From NCBI RefSeq assembly GCF_037042905.1, contig NC_087259.1:19261501-19325500 (forward strand): 64,000 nt of DNA. The letters are read 5' to 3'. Positions 12,116 through 23,340 of the stretch are shown here, one piece after another. The stretch's first letter is position 1. Every line of letters starts with the position of its first letter. Both the position numbers and the translations under genes were made by a program. Origin of the DNA: Lytechinus pictus (taxonomy: Eukaryota; Echinodermata; Echinoidea; Temnopleuroida; Toxopneustidae). The notes under the pieces are model-generated. The model was not told the DNA's origin, made no database searches, and was given only the letters and a program-made list of their open reading frames with translations.

Positions 12116-12770
12116 TTAGATTATGTAAGTTATTTTTCTTATTGTTAATATTTTTCAGTTTTTTAGTCCCGCTATTGCTTTTAATTATATTTTACTTGTA
12201 TTATCATAATGTATTTTGCTATGTCTATTCATCGACTATTTCTGCACTTCATGACACTCCTTCCAGTGGCTCACTTTATTCATCATCCCAGTATAGCTTC
12301 TGTATGAGCTGCTAAAGGGATTACTTCATCAAGTATCAAGTATCAAGTTTCTTTAACTAATATTGTATGTTTTTATGATTTATGTCATATGATTTTCTGC
12401 TTTTGGCATTATTACCATGTTTGATTGTATATTGTACTTTTTATTTTATGTGCATGGACCCCTATACGAAAAACAGCATTTGCTGATAGGGTGTTCCATC
12501 CCACGAATGGCAAATGAATAAATAAATACATACATACATACATAAATATTTACAAATTTATGGTACAATACATGATCGGTAGCATATACGTAGCTGAAAG
12601 CAATCACCAAACGAATTCTAACTGTTTTTCTATTTCTTTTGTATTCTTCGGTTTCTGTATTCTTAGTTTTGGTGACATATTTTGAACTTAGATGACATCT
12701 TACTTTAATTTTCAAAATCATCTTTAATCGTCTTACATGAAGTATTGAGATAATCATCCCATGCACTTAC
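12116..12770. other. AT-rich spacer with short ATAC microsatellite
   Basis: AAATAAATACATACATACAT lies near 12517-12545. A minus-strand 106-codon frame crosses it without any domain. Confidence 0.35.
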
Positions 12771-12834
12771 CTGGTTATCGCCAGAATAATGTATGAAATC
12801 CCTTCCTGCATTTTCCCTCCTTTGCTCTCATACG
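12771..12834 (-). CDS. Candidate 64-bp orphan exon with strong splice signals
   Basis: On the minus strand a pyrimidine-rich tract (TTTTTTCTCCTTATATTACAG) precedes the segment and an ideal donor, CAG|GTAAGT, follows it. Only one of the three frames is open through it; it reads YESKGGKMQEGISYIILAIT and remains open upstream to an ATG at 13009. The peptide has no domain that I know. It may be one small exon of a gene whose other exons I cannot see, an untranslated exon, or a chance pairing of good splice sites. No neighbour with a matching phase was found. Confidence 0.3.
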
Positions 12835-14156
12835 CTGTAATATAAGGAGAAAAAATCTGTGGATATCTTGTGGGGGAAAAACCTTCCAGCAGTTTAAATT
12901 CAGCTATCGTTGAAGCCTTTCTAAGCGTTGTTGTTGTTGGTGCACGTGATGATGATGCCGTGGTGTACCCCGTATTCACGGCTTGCATTCCTTTGTAAGC
13001 CTGTATCACTATCGCCTGCCCTTCAGCTATTCAAATTTTCCCGCCTATTGAGCGCTCGTTTATTCGCCCCAGTGCATTGCTATGGATCTATTATCATGGA
13101 CAGACATCGGCGTTTTGTTAATGGATTACTTTCGTCGATATGCCCTTTCAACATTTGCTACACGTTTATTTAGTTTAATCAATTAATTCAGGACAATATA
13201 AAATCACTGAAATCATTGAAAATAAAGGAGGAAATATCGTAATTCACAAGCTAGACGAGCTCAGGTCAACATCCCTTATGTGACAATTTCAAAATGTCAT
13301 ATGAAACCCTCGCCCATTTATAATTAATAATGTGAAAAAGGTTAAATGTTTTACAGACTCTTGCTCTCTCCAAGAAACTTTCGGCATACTGTATTGCATG
13401 AGAGCGAGTTTTCGAACCGTGACGAATTAAAAAACACAGCAAATGAATAGAAATGCCCGTCAAATGTCAATGAAGGGCTGGGAGGTCTTTGTAAAAAAAA
13501 TGAACATTACTTGTCGGTAACTGACATTATACATTAACATTTACCAGTGCTATATGATTTTCAAAGGCATAATTTTCTTGGTACTTATATGTAAAGGCTT
13601 TTTTAAATCATAAAAGCTTCAAAATACTTTACATTTTAAATTGTCAAAAGATAAGAAATATATGTTTTACTTACTGGGGGGGGGGGGGGTCATAGCAGCT
13701 ACATGTATTCCTATAGTAATTTAATATGGCTTCGACTGTACACATTGATTAATCTGACTATACACCCATTTACATATATTCATCAGCTTTATATTGACTT
13801 TTAAAACCTTTTCCTTCTCCAACCTCCCCCTCCCCTCAAGAAAGGCAAAATAAATAAGGGATATTCCCCTAGGCTACCCCTCCCCCAATCTCATGCAGGC
13901 ATGCAGTTTTATTGATTTCTATTCTGATCAGTGCAAGCAATGCTTGTTCATATCTGTCGGATTTCAATTTTCTTCAAAATTTGTTTAATCTTTGCTAATT
14001 TCTTTTTAAGCTGTTATAACAAAAATAACCTCCAGCTTCTAAACTGAAACTGAGCTATAATTTGTAAATTAAAAAGAGACACAGTCTTAGTAGATCCATG
14101 CAACTGTCAACTTGTAAACCCAAAACAAAAATCGTATAACACATCTACACTACCAA
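12835..14156. other. AT-rich spacer, no gene seen
   Basis: A run of 13 or more Gs is at about 13677-13690. Open frames of 65-81 codons have no support. Confidence 0.35.
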
Positions 14157-16343
14157 CAGGTATAACAAGTGGAACGCCTCTGGCAGTCTCATCTGCATCA
14201 CGCGAGTCAATATAGCAATAGTGCTGACTTTGAAAACTACTATAAAATAATTATTCACAAAAAACACCATTCATATAATGATAAAATACTACGTTCATCG
14301 ACATTTGACCTTGATCATGTGACCTAAAACTTGTGATACTTGATTACCCCTATATCCACATTTTATGCACGATATCTATAAACTTTAAAAGTTATGACAG
14401 CAATCTAATAATTCCTCAAAAAGGGGCAAAGTTCAATGACCTTTAATGGCCTTTGACTTTGGTCATGTGACCTGAAACTCGTATGAGATGTTCAGTGATA
14501 CTTGATGACTCTTATGTTCAAGTTTTATGAACTAGAACAATAAATTTTCAAAGTTATGATGGTAATTCAACAAATACCCCCAACTCGGCCAAAGTTCATT
14601 GACCTTGAATGACCTTTGACCTTAATCATGTGATTACACTTATGTCCAAGATTCATGAATCAGATCCATAAACTTTCAAAGTTATGATGGTAATTCAACA
14701 GATACCCCCTATTTGGCTAAAGTTCGTTGACCCTAAATGACATTTGACCGCAGTCATGTGGCTTGAAACTCAAGCAGGATATTTAGTAATACTTGATTAA
14801 TCTTATGTTTAAGTTTCATGAACTAGGTCCATATATTTTCTAATTTATGATGATATTTCAAAAACTTAACATTCAGTTAAGATTTTGATGTGGATTCCCC
14901 AACGTGGTCTAAGTTCATTGACCCTAAATGACCTTTGACCTTGATCACGTGACCTGAAACTCAGACAGGATGTTCAGTAATACTTGATTAATCTAATGGC
15001 TAAATTCCATGAACTAGGTTCGTATAATTTCTATGCTGTCATTTCAAAAAACTTAATCTTCAGTTAAGATTTGGTGTTGACGCCGCCGCACAGTGGGCCA
15101 GAATGAGTTGAAAGTGCGCCAAAATTATATTCCGGGTTATATTTTTACTTTAACATGTTGATTAAGGGTAATTTTGGGCGTAGAATCGACTGAACACAAT
15201 TTAAAGCCGATATGACGTCACTTTGATACCATTGGCTACTTAAAGCAATTCTGTGAAAAGACAAATTACGCTAAACAATGTGCCGTATATAAACTTTGTG
15301 TTATGTGTTACTTAAAGATTGACCAGAGTGAATGTTGGTTTATGCTTCACATGCCTAAAAATTGTGTATGAGATCCGGAAAATAATTTATGGCATAAAAA
15401 TGATAATTAGATGAAACAAATACTTAAAAATCTGAAAAATATTAACCGTGCTTTATCAAGCGTTGTAGACTTGGGTAAAACGCAGAGTATATAATACGAA
15501 TATTTTACTATCATGACTGTGAGAAGGGCGCTTTTGGCTGAATTTATTCTAAAAGTAAATTTTATCTCTGGAAGAGGGGCGGGTAGCACTTATATGCATT
15601 GTCAACCTTTATTTTGTTTTCATTATGACCGGAATTCATGTCATTTGTATGGAATGGAAGGGGAATCGTCCTCGCCGTGCAAAAATGAACGGCAATGTAC
15701 ACCCCACACGGTGCGCTGCGATGACTGCGCGGTATAAAAATGACCGTTTTTGAACAGGTTTTGGGGGAGTAGTGTCAAGTAAAATCGGCTCCAACATGAA
15801 AACGGGTAAAAACGGGCAGCTAAATTTGGTATCGACTTAAAGCTTAGACATCTGGCAATATGATAATGATAGAATTTAAACGGAAATCTAAACTTTTTAA
15901 GTGTAAATGCAAAAAACATGGATTATCCGCCTATTTCGAGGAATAATTATCTTATAAACCTCCTGAAATGTGTCTTTTATCTACTTTGAACCCTTTCACA
16001 CACAAAAAAGAATATATCAGGATTATGTGGGTGCCATTTCAGATTCCTACATGAAAAACCTCCTGTGAAGTGGCTTGTTTTTCAACTAAGTTGTAATATA
16101 CGCGTCATTTCGCAAAATGTCACAATTTACGATTTGAGGTAGGAAATTAACAACCTTTATGCCAATTCCCGAATGAAATATTTTGCTGAAGTGTTGTCTT
16201 TCAACTGGGCATGACAAAAATTACAAATCTGAAATTGCCCAAAATGACTTTTGGCGCACTTTTGTTTCGCCCCGGCCCACTGTGTGCCGCCGCCGTCGGA
16301 AAAGCGGCGCCTTTAGTCTCACTCTGTTATGCAGGCGAGACAA
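14157..16343. mobile_element. Element with internal TGACCTTTGACCT array, split by another insertion
   Basis: It starts ACAAGTGGAACGCCTCTGGC and ends with GGAAAAGCGGCGCC followed by GTCTCACTCTGTTATGCAGG. Inside are roughly 170-190-bp tandem units such as AAGTTCATTGACCCTAAATG, ACCTTTGACCTTGGTCATGT and ACTTTCAAAGTTATGATGG. Related copies lie at 36379-37207 (inverted) and 38865-39629. This copy is interrupted at 15089-16284 by a different element. Confidence 0.65.
15089..16284. mobile_element. 1196-bp DNA element with CACAGTGGGCC inverted ends
   Basis: Perfect 11-bp termini, CACAGTGGGCC and GGCCCACTGTG, are followed inward by the imperfect pair GAAAGTGCGCCAAAA and TTTTGGCGCACTTTTG. The flanks CGCCGCCG and TGCCGCCG agree at 7 of 8 bases, so an 8-bp hAT-type target duplication is possible. 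The host sequence on both sides joins cleanly to the uninterrupted copy at 39565-39600. A 92-codon minus-strand frame inside has no transposase motif that I can see, so it is probably non-autonomous. Confidence 0.7.
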
Positions 16344-17792
16344 CTGAAAACTAACTCCAAGTTTTGATTGGTCCCTTACTACATTCCACCTGAATTTACT
16401 TCAAATCCTTGCAATTTAGAGTGTCTAGAGAACACAGGGGGCTAGTCAAATATATTGCTGTACACACGCATGACTCCCCCCCAAAAAAAACGCGTTTAAA
16501 GGGGTGTTTTTTCAGTTTTGGACGCGGGACGCGCGTGCACCCGTTAAGGGTATCAAAACACCGAATAAAAAAAGGGGTAGTCTTGAAAAACTGGTCAATG
16601 GTCAATCGCAGGGTCAAACGTGTTTAGGCTGTTTTTTTCTAAAGCTTTATTTAAAGACTAGCCAAATGTGTGTAGGGCATGTTTTTTGTTTAGGGGCCAA
16701 AATGTGTAAATAAACCCCGCAAAACAACTTGTTATAGGGGCATGGGCGGAAATCTCTCCCAAAAGGTAGGGGGGACACAGGGGCGGATCCAGCCTTCGCC
16801 AATAGGGGGGGGGGCAGAAATTTGTTTCAGCCATATTTTCCCCGATCGGCAGCTCGAAGATGATTTTTGTTTGTTTCTTTGAAGGGGTAGTCCTCATTAG
16901 TCACTTCTTAGCTTTATTCTTATAAATTAATATATAATATCATAATCCTTATTTGTATGATGCGAGCGCGAAGCGCGAGCTAATTTTTTGGAAATTTTAT
17001 GTATTTTTTCCTAAAATTTGAACTGATTCTGGTCTTGTTTTTTTTTCCTGAAAAAGATGTGTATGCAACTTAAGTACTACGAACGCAAAGCGCGAGGAAA
17101 AATGTACTGATGGAAAAGATACATGTTAAAGTAGCAGTAGCATTTAACAATCAAATAATGCACCTAAAGAATGGAAATTCTAAGCACTTTTTGTAACTCA
17201 AGCAGAATAGGTATATAAGTAAACAAATAATGCGAGCGCAAAGCGCGAGCGGAAAATTTCGAGATTTAGTCCTATAATATTTACTGAACGAGACACTCTA
17301 TTTATGTTTTGTAAATCCTGAAAAGGATGAGTATTAATAATGTGAGCGCAAAGCGCGAGCAGAAAATTTTTTAATATGTTTTGAACTGGTACCTGTTGAA
17401 AAGGTACCTGTAAAGGACTGCTTGCACTTAGCCATGAAGGCGTTACATATTTCAACAATCAAAAAATGCGAGCGCGAAGCGCGAGCTGAAAAATTTTGAA
17501 CTTTCTAAAGAAAGAATTGAAATTTTTAATTAGTTTTTGTAATCGTGAACAGGATAGCTTTATAATTTAACGATTGATGCGAGCGCGCAGCGCGAGCAGA
17601 AAAAAAAAATCGAGATTTATAGACCTAAAAATGGCCCACTCTGTTCATGTTTTGTAAATCATCAAAAGGATGAGTAATATGGGGTCTTCCTACATTAATA
17701 ATGCGAGCACAAAGTGCGAGCAGAAAATTTTTGATATTGTGATCTGAAACTGGGTAATGATTTAAATTAGAGAACAAGTTGAGTATCTGAAT

Positions 17793-18190
17793 AAACATGC
17801 GTGAGCGTGATGTTGTTGAAGGTTTGAATGGTGGCATGTACAATCGCTGATGTGGTTTACGGTACACCATGTGGAGTGTTATAGAAACAGTGGAAAGAGG
17901 AAGAAAAGGAATTGGATAGGCGAGAAAGTGGAGATTTGAGAGTAGAGTATTCCTTTCTTGAAAGTAGTCCTGAAAGGGACTGTAAACCAGAAGAGTTTGA
18001 TGAGTTGAAGAAACAGCTTGAGTAGTAGAGCTGATGAGGAGATGCTGGCTTGAGTCGGCGAGTAGAGATGATGAGTAGTAGAGAGACTCGACGTTTCGGG
18101 CAGGTTGACTGTCCGTCTTCATGAGTGAAGACGGACAGTCAACCTGCCCGAAACGTCGAGTCTTTATGGAATACACGAAAATAATAGGTA
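17793..18190 (-). pseudogene. Probable Penelope-like retroelement remnant
   Basis: The array is interrupted by about 400 bp that on the minus strand encode, after an ATG at 18124, the stretch MKTDSQPARNVES followed by Ser-rich sequence. Further on the frame reads MVYRKPHQRLYMP, which resembles the VYRKPT motif found in Penelope-like reverse transcriptases. Only this small part remains, so most of the element is missing. The assignment rests on two short motifs and could be wrong; another retroelement carrying a similar RT motif is the alternative. Confidence 0.4.
18084..18163. repeat. Perfect 38-bp inverted repeat with 4-nt loop
   Basis: The arms 18084-18121 and 18126-18163 are exact reverse complements around the loop TGAG. 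The right arm contains GACGGACAGTCAACCTGCCC followed by GAAACGTCGAG. On the minus strand the junction reads CTCATGA, one base off the CTGATGA core of a hammerhead ribozyme, followed by a helix-forming GGACAG..CTGCCC and then GAAAC. Confidence 0.8.
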
Positions 18191-18740
18191 CCTGATAAAT
18201 CAAAATTTGCGAGCGCGCAGCGCAAGCAGCAAATGTTAACATTCAGACCATAAAACTGACATTTTTACAGAGCACTTTTTAAAAACCAATTTGTAAATTA
18301 CACAAAATAATGAAAGTTCGATTTCCGAGGTGAAATATGTTTTGTATATTGACTTCCAAACTTGATATTCGAACTCCATATTGAACAAGATATGTAAATC
18401 ACCCTAGATCCGCCTATGGGGACAAGGGGCGGGAAAATTTGACAAGCAAAAAAAAAATGGTTATCATCGTCAAAGTAAGTTCATCTCGTCCCAAAATACA
18501 TGTGTTATTTCGATTTATAATGATGTATTTCTTACCATCATAAAAGACCAAAAATAGTAGGGGGGACATTTGATATTGTGTCCCCCCTACTATTTTGAGT
18601 AGGGGGGACACGTCCCCCCTGGGATTTCCGCCCATGTATAGGGGTTATTTTGCACACAAAGAAAAACTCGTTTATGGGGTGTATGGAAATAATTTGGCCA
18701 CACGCATGTACAGCAATACATTTGACCCCTCCCCAGGAGA

Positions 18741-18987
18741 ACACTTAATGGGTATAACTTGCTGTTTTCATGCTGTTTTTCAAAGGGGCGATAAAACTGC
18801 CACAAAACAGCTGTACAAAGGAAGAGAAACGGGCTACAAATAAAACGGCTGTACAAAAGGGGGGTGTTGAAAAGGGCTACAAAACGGCTAAAATAAGGCA
18901 GGATCCTCACTGCCCTATTCAACAAGGTGTCATAGTATCAACTTGTTTCTGAATGTTGGGGGGGGGGGGTGGGTGACAAGTGACACC
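18741..18987. other. Flank of the array element
   Basis: Contains repeated AAACGGCTGTACAAA and AAACAGCTGTACAAA motifs and a G run near 18958-18970. No gene. Confidence 0.3.
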
Positions 18988-19127
18988 TCAATTAGGGCCC
19001 CATTGCATAAAGGTTACCACTATGGAATCTTTTATTTTGATTGGCTGTTTATCAGCATTACAATGGTAGTTGCCATCGGATTGCGAAGTTATTACCATAA
19101 GAGTAACTTTAATGTAACAGGACCCTA
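18988..19127. mobile_element. Small fold-back MITE (GGGCCCCATTGCATAAAGG)
   Basis: TTAGGGCCCCATTGCATAAA and GTTACCACTATGG at the left face CCATAAGAGTAAC and ACAGGACCCTA at the right. About 140 bp, non-coding. Confidence 0.5.
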
Positions 19128-20518
19128 GTTCTCTCATAAAAATATACAGGCATAACAAAACATTACCATAGTTTTATCAAGCAAAGTTATTTCCACTGGC
19201 TGCCTTTTATAGCATTAAAAAAGGATTGACAAATCAACGTTGTTATTCCTGTATAATTTTCCTGAGTTTTCATAAGAAAAAAAAGAAAATGAACGATAAA
19301 ACTATATGGGTTTCTCTTTGAAGTTCAAATACAATCTGAAAAATATTTTGGTAGAATTTTCTTTAATTGGTCCCACTCAACTTAACATAAAATGCATTAT
19401 GAGATGTGAGTTACATCATGATAATGAAGGGATCTATGTGACATTGATTATTATCATGGTTAATAATAAAGATAAACACCCATTATTCTTGATGTAAATT
19501 TTCTGAGACACTCTGTACTAGTAATGTTCTAGTTAAAATTCATTGAAATAATATAAAAGTCCTGTGTGAAGTAATTTGACTACACGTTGCACGTTGGTAA
19601 ACTGCATGCACGCATGCCTTGTAGAGCCAGGTAGGGGCTAACTTCAATTTAAGCAAAGTACTTAGCTAAAAAGACAAGTATCAAATTGAATACCAGCCAG
19701 TCACTAAAGTTTAGATTTTATTTTACATTCATGAAATTCAAAGTGTATGATTGACAACTGAACTTGGAAATAAAGGAACGTTAGAGACAGTTTGAGGTAG
19801 AATGGTATAATTTATCTGAAAAGACAATTAACATCTTTATATATATATCTGACATTATGCTCATATATGTGGCCAACGTCATTGGAGTAAGTAAATAATG
19901 GTGGTAATGATTTAAAACAAAGTTAATCTTTATGGCAGATTCATATTGCACTCTATCAAATAGCATGTTGAATACCAAAAGCTTTCATAAGTGTACTAAT
20001 TGTGCCGTCAATATAAAATATACTTCATGATGTATCTAACTAATATTCCATTCTCAAATACATGTTTAAACAAGTTTAATGGAAACCAGTTTATTGGGAA
20101 CCACTTTAAGATGTAATTGGGATGCTCGAAGCAGTCAAGGAAGCAATCTTAAGAAGTCTTGAAACTGGTTGAGGTTTAGATCAGGACACACACAACCAGT
20201 CTTTGGGTGCCCTACTCAGTATACACAGTGTGAAGAATACTAATGATTGTGCTTATGCAGCAATTTCCATTTTTACCCAAAACATGTGGCCCCACTGAGA
20301 GTGTTCCCATAGCAACAAGATTACTTTACGTGACGTGATTCTGGAAACCAGTTCAGGAGCCGGTGATGAGAATGCATGCAAAGAGATCCTCTAAACTGCA
20401 TGGTTTCCTAAACTGATTTAAGGGAAACCAGTTCAAACAAGTATATGAGAACAAGGTCATTAGCTGTCTTACAAACAACGATTTTTTTTTCAAAATGAGT
20501 AATTAGCATTTTGTACGT
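19128..20518. other. AT-rich spacer, no gene seen
   Basis: Several CCAGTTTATTGGGAACCA-like and AAACCAGTTCAGGAGCC-like motifs between 20080 and 20430 suggest a degraded repeat. No domain-bearing frame. Confidence 0.35.
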
Positions 20519-20964
20519 TTTAAAAGGCAAGTCCACCCCAGGAAAAAGTTGATTTGAATCAATAGAGAAAAATCACACAAGAATAACGCAAAAAATTTCA
20601 TCAAAATCGGATGTAAAATAACAAAGTTATGACATTTTAAAGTTTCACTTATTTTTCACAAAACAGTTACATGCACAACTCAGTGATATGCAACTCACTA
20701 TTTCTGTTTTTTATTGTTTAAAGTATACGATATTTCTATTTTCACAGATTTGACAATAAGGACCCCCTTGGTTAAACCACAAAATATTAAAACAATGGTC
20801 CACATGTTTAGGGAGGAATAAAACTTTGTTTATCATGACAATGTGGAGAAAATTGAAATATTTCACATTATAATGAAATACAAAAGAAATAGTAAGTGGG
20901 TCCCCTCATTTGCATACCGACCAGGATGTGCATATAACTGTTTTATGAACAACTGTCCCCATTA
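20519..20964. mobile_element. Partial TTAA-family MITE (left end kept)
   Basis: It starts at a TTAA with AAGGCAAGTCCACCCCAGG and runs through the family landmarks ATCAAAATCGGATGTAAA and CAACTCAGTGATATGCAAC. It stops after CATATAACTGTTTTATGAA without the right terminal repeat. Confidence 0.65.
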
Positions 20965-21003
20965 CTTAGTATATATTTTACTTAAATTGCCTCTTTAATC
21001 ACA

Positions 21004-21735
<732 letters not shown>

Positions 21736-23340
21736 CATCTATCAGTAGATCGTGTGTTCTTTCTATAGCAGGGCATGTAATACAGATTTTTAAAGAATAC
21801 ATCATGGATAAAGAGTTTGTATCACCACAAGAAAAAGCAGAAACTATACATTTTGAGGGTATTTTCATCAAAGGGAAAGTTGTTCGCATGTGACATCACC
21901 CATCCTTGTCGCATTGCCAATGGGAGGATCTCCATAGCATTAGTGACTGGAATATTCAAATGCTCATAACTTTCTCACTATTTGTCCGATTTTTCTCAAA
22001 CTTTCTTTGTTCTTATTCTTTGATTTTTTTGTTTTGACACAAGCCTACTTATCCCAAAGGTTTCATTCCCCTTTAACTATTCATAGAATCTGAACCATAT
22101 AGTAGTGTTTTCTGGCCGTTATTAAATTTCAGATGGCACGTAGTCTGGGCAGGATGTACCCTCTCCCCATCCTTAACTTCGACATACATGACTTAAGACG
22201 CCGATAGAGTGCTGTTTAGCAAGGTGGGCGACAGCAGGACTTTCGGACTTGTCGTTAAAGCATCGATTCTTCAGAGTATGAACTATTCCTCAAAGACTGA
22301 ACAATATGGTGACGTATGGAACTGAGACAAAGAGAGTGATTGGATTCTGAGAACAATTATATGTGCATATTTTACGTCGATTATCGTAGAGCGAGTGCGT
22401 CTACTTTAGCAAAGAAATGGTTCAGAATAGAGAGTGGATAGTGGATGGATTGTTTACCGATGTAAGAGGGTAATAGATATTTAAGTGAATCAGTTGTTAA
22501 AGGTTTAAGTTTTGGAGAGGTTACGATGGGGTTACGATCAGGTCAGTACAAGATCTGCTTTGTACATGTTAGCCCTAGAGGCAAGTACGGTTGTGACACA
22601 TAAATATTGTTTAAAGAATATTGTTACTTGGAGAGAGATAGAACAGTGTATCCTTTGGAAAGAAAGAATCTGAGTTAAAGGCATGGCTGATGTGAATATT
22701 ATTTTTATCAAGTTGTCCCCATGTGACAATTTTCCAATGGTATTCAGACATGTATGAACTTTCCAATCTTGACGTGTTCTGTCACCTCAGGGTCTCTTTA
22801 GTTCATCTCCATTTTATGGTATAAATTTGTTTCCAAAATACTAAAGAAAAAAATCAGACAAGCACAAATTTAATGGACAAATGGACATCCCGGTTGTCCA
22901 CTTATGTTGAGATCAGTGTCGTCGATTTCTGATGTACATGTCCCCATGATAAAACTGCAGGTTAATTCATTTAATCCGGTATTCTTGTCTGATCTCTTTT
23001 TGAGTAGACTCTCAAATTTCAACCATTAGGATTAAAAAAAAATCAACGCAACAAATTAGAGTATCCAAACAAATTATTTATAAAAAAGAAAAATAAGTAA
23101 TGCAGGACCAGATGTTCAGCATATTGGAATGGTATTGGATTTAATTCATTCAGTATACATAAAATAATCTTGACATATCTTCTCTGGGCACTGCTGAAAG
23201 AACACCTAATAAATAAAGTGTTACACTTTGTAAGAAGATATAAATGATAGAAAAATGAGTAACATAACAGCAGCCATATCTCTTTAAATGGATAATCCGG
23301 GCTGAAAATACATCTTAAAATATAGAGTAGAATTCACTGA

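Larger units (their letters stand above)
16960..18230. repeat. GCGAGCGCGAAGCGCGAGC minisatellite array
   Basis: The motif or close variants occur near 16962, 17080, 17231, 17341, 17466, 17578, 17702 and 18209. Spacing is about 110-130 bp apart from the 400-bp insert before the last copy. Units share the text TTTTGTAAATC..GAAAAGGATGAGTAT and end in GCAGAAAATTTT or GCTGAAAATTTT. Confidence 0.75.
16779..18418. mobile_element. Inner element with GGGGCGGATCCAG ends carrying the array
   Basis: ACAGGGGCGGATCCAGCC at 16779 is matched by CCTAGATCCGCCTATGGGG near 18402 in inverse orientation. Everything between is GCGAGCGCG minisatellite plus a Penelope-like insert. The same terminal motif bounds 5890-6150, and a related one (AGGGGCTTCGATCC) bounds 21004-21735. 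Confidence 0.5.
16435..18740. mobile_element. Outer inverted-repeat pair around the GCGAGCGCG array
   Basis: On the left, GTCAAATATATTGCTGTACA and CATGGGCGGAAAT occur at about 16446 and 16742. On the right the same text occurs inverted, as TGTACAGCAATACATTTGAC near 18708 and ATTTCCGCCCATG near 18620. The two arms enclose about 2 kb with opposite orientation, as expected for the ends of one element. The arms are diverged and the exact outer limits are uncertain. Confidence 0.5.

Noticed and set aside
14157..15088. Regularly spaced repeats considered as a CRISPR array
   Set aside because: Units are 170-190 bp with diverged repeats and no unique spacers; the genome is eukaryotic and the block is bounded by mobile-element ends.
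17625..18242. 205-codon minus-strand frame considered as an intact gene
   Set aside because: It spans minisatellite units at both ends and only the middle resembles a Penelope-like retroelement; better described as a remnant.
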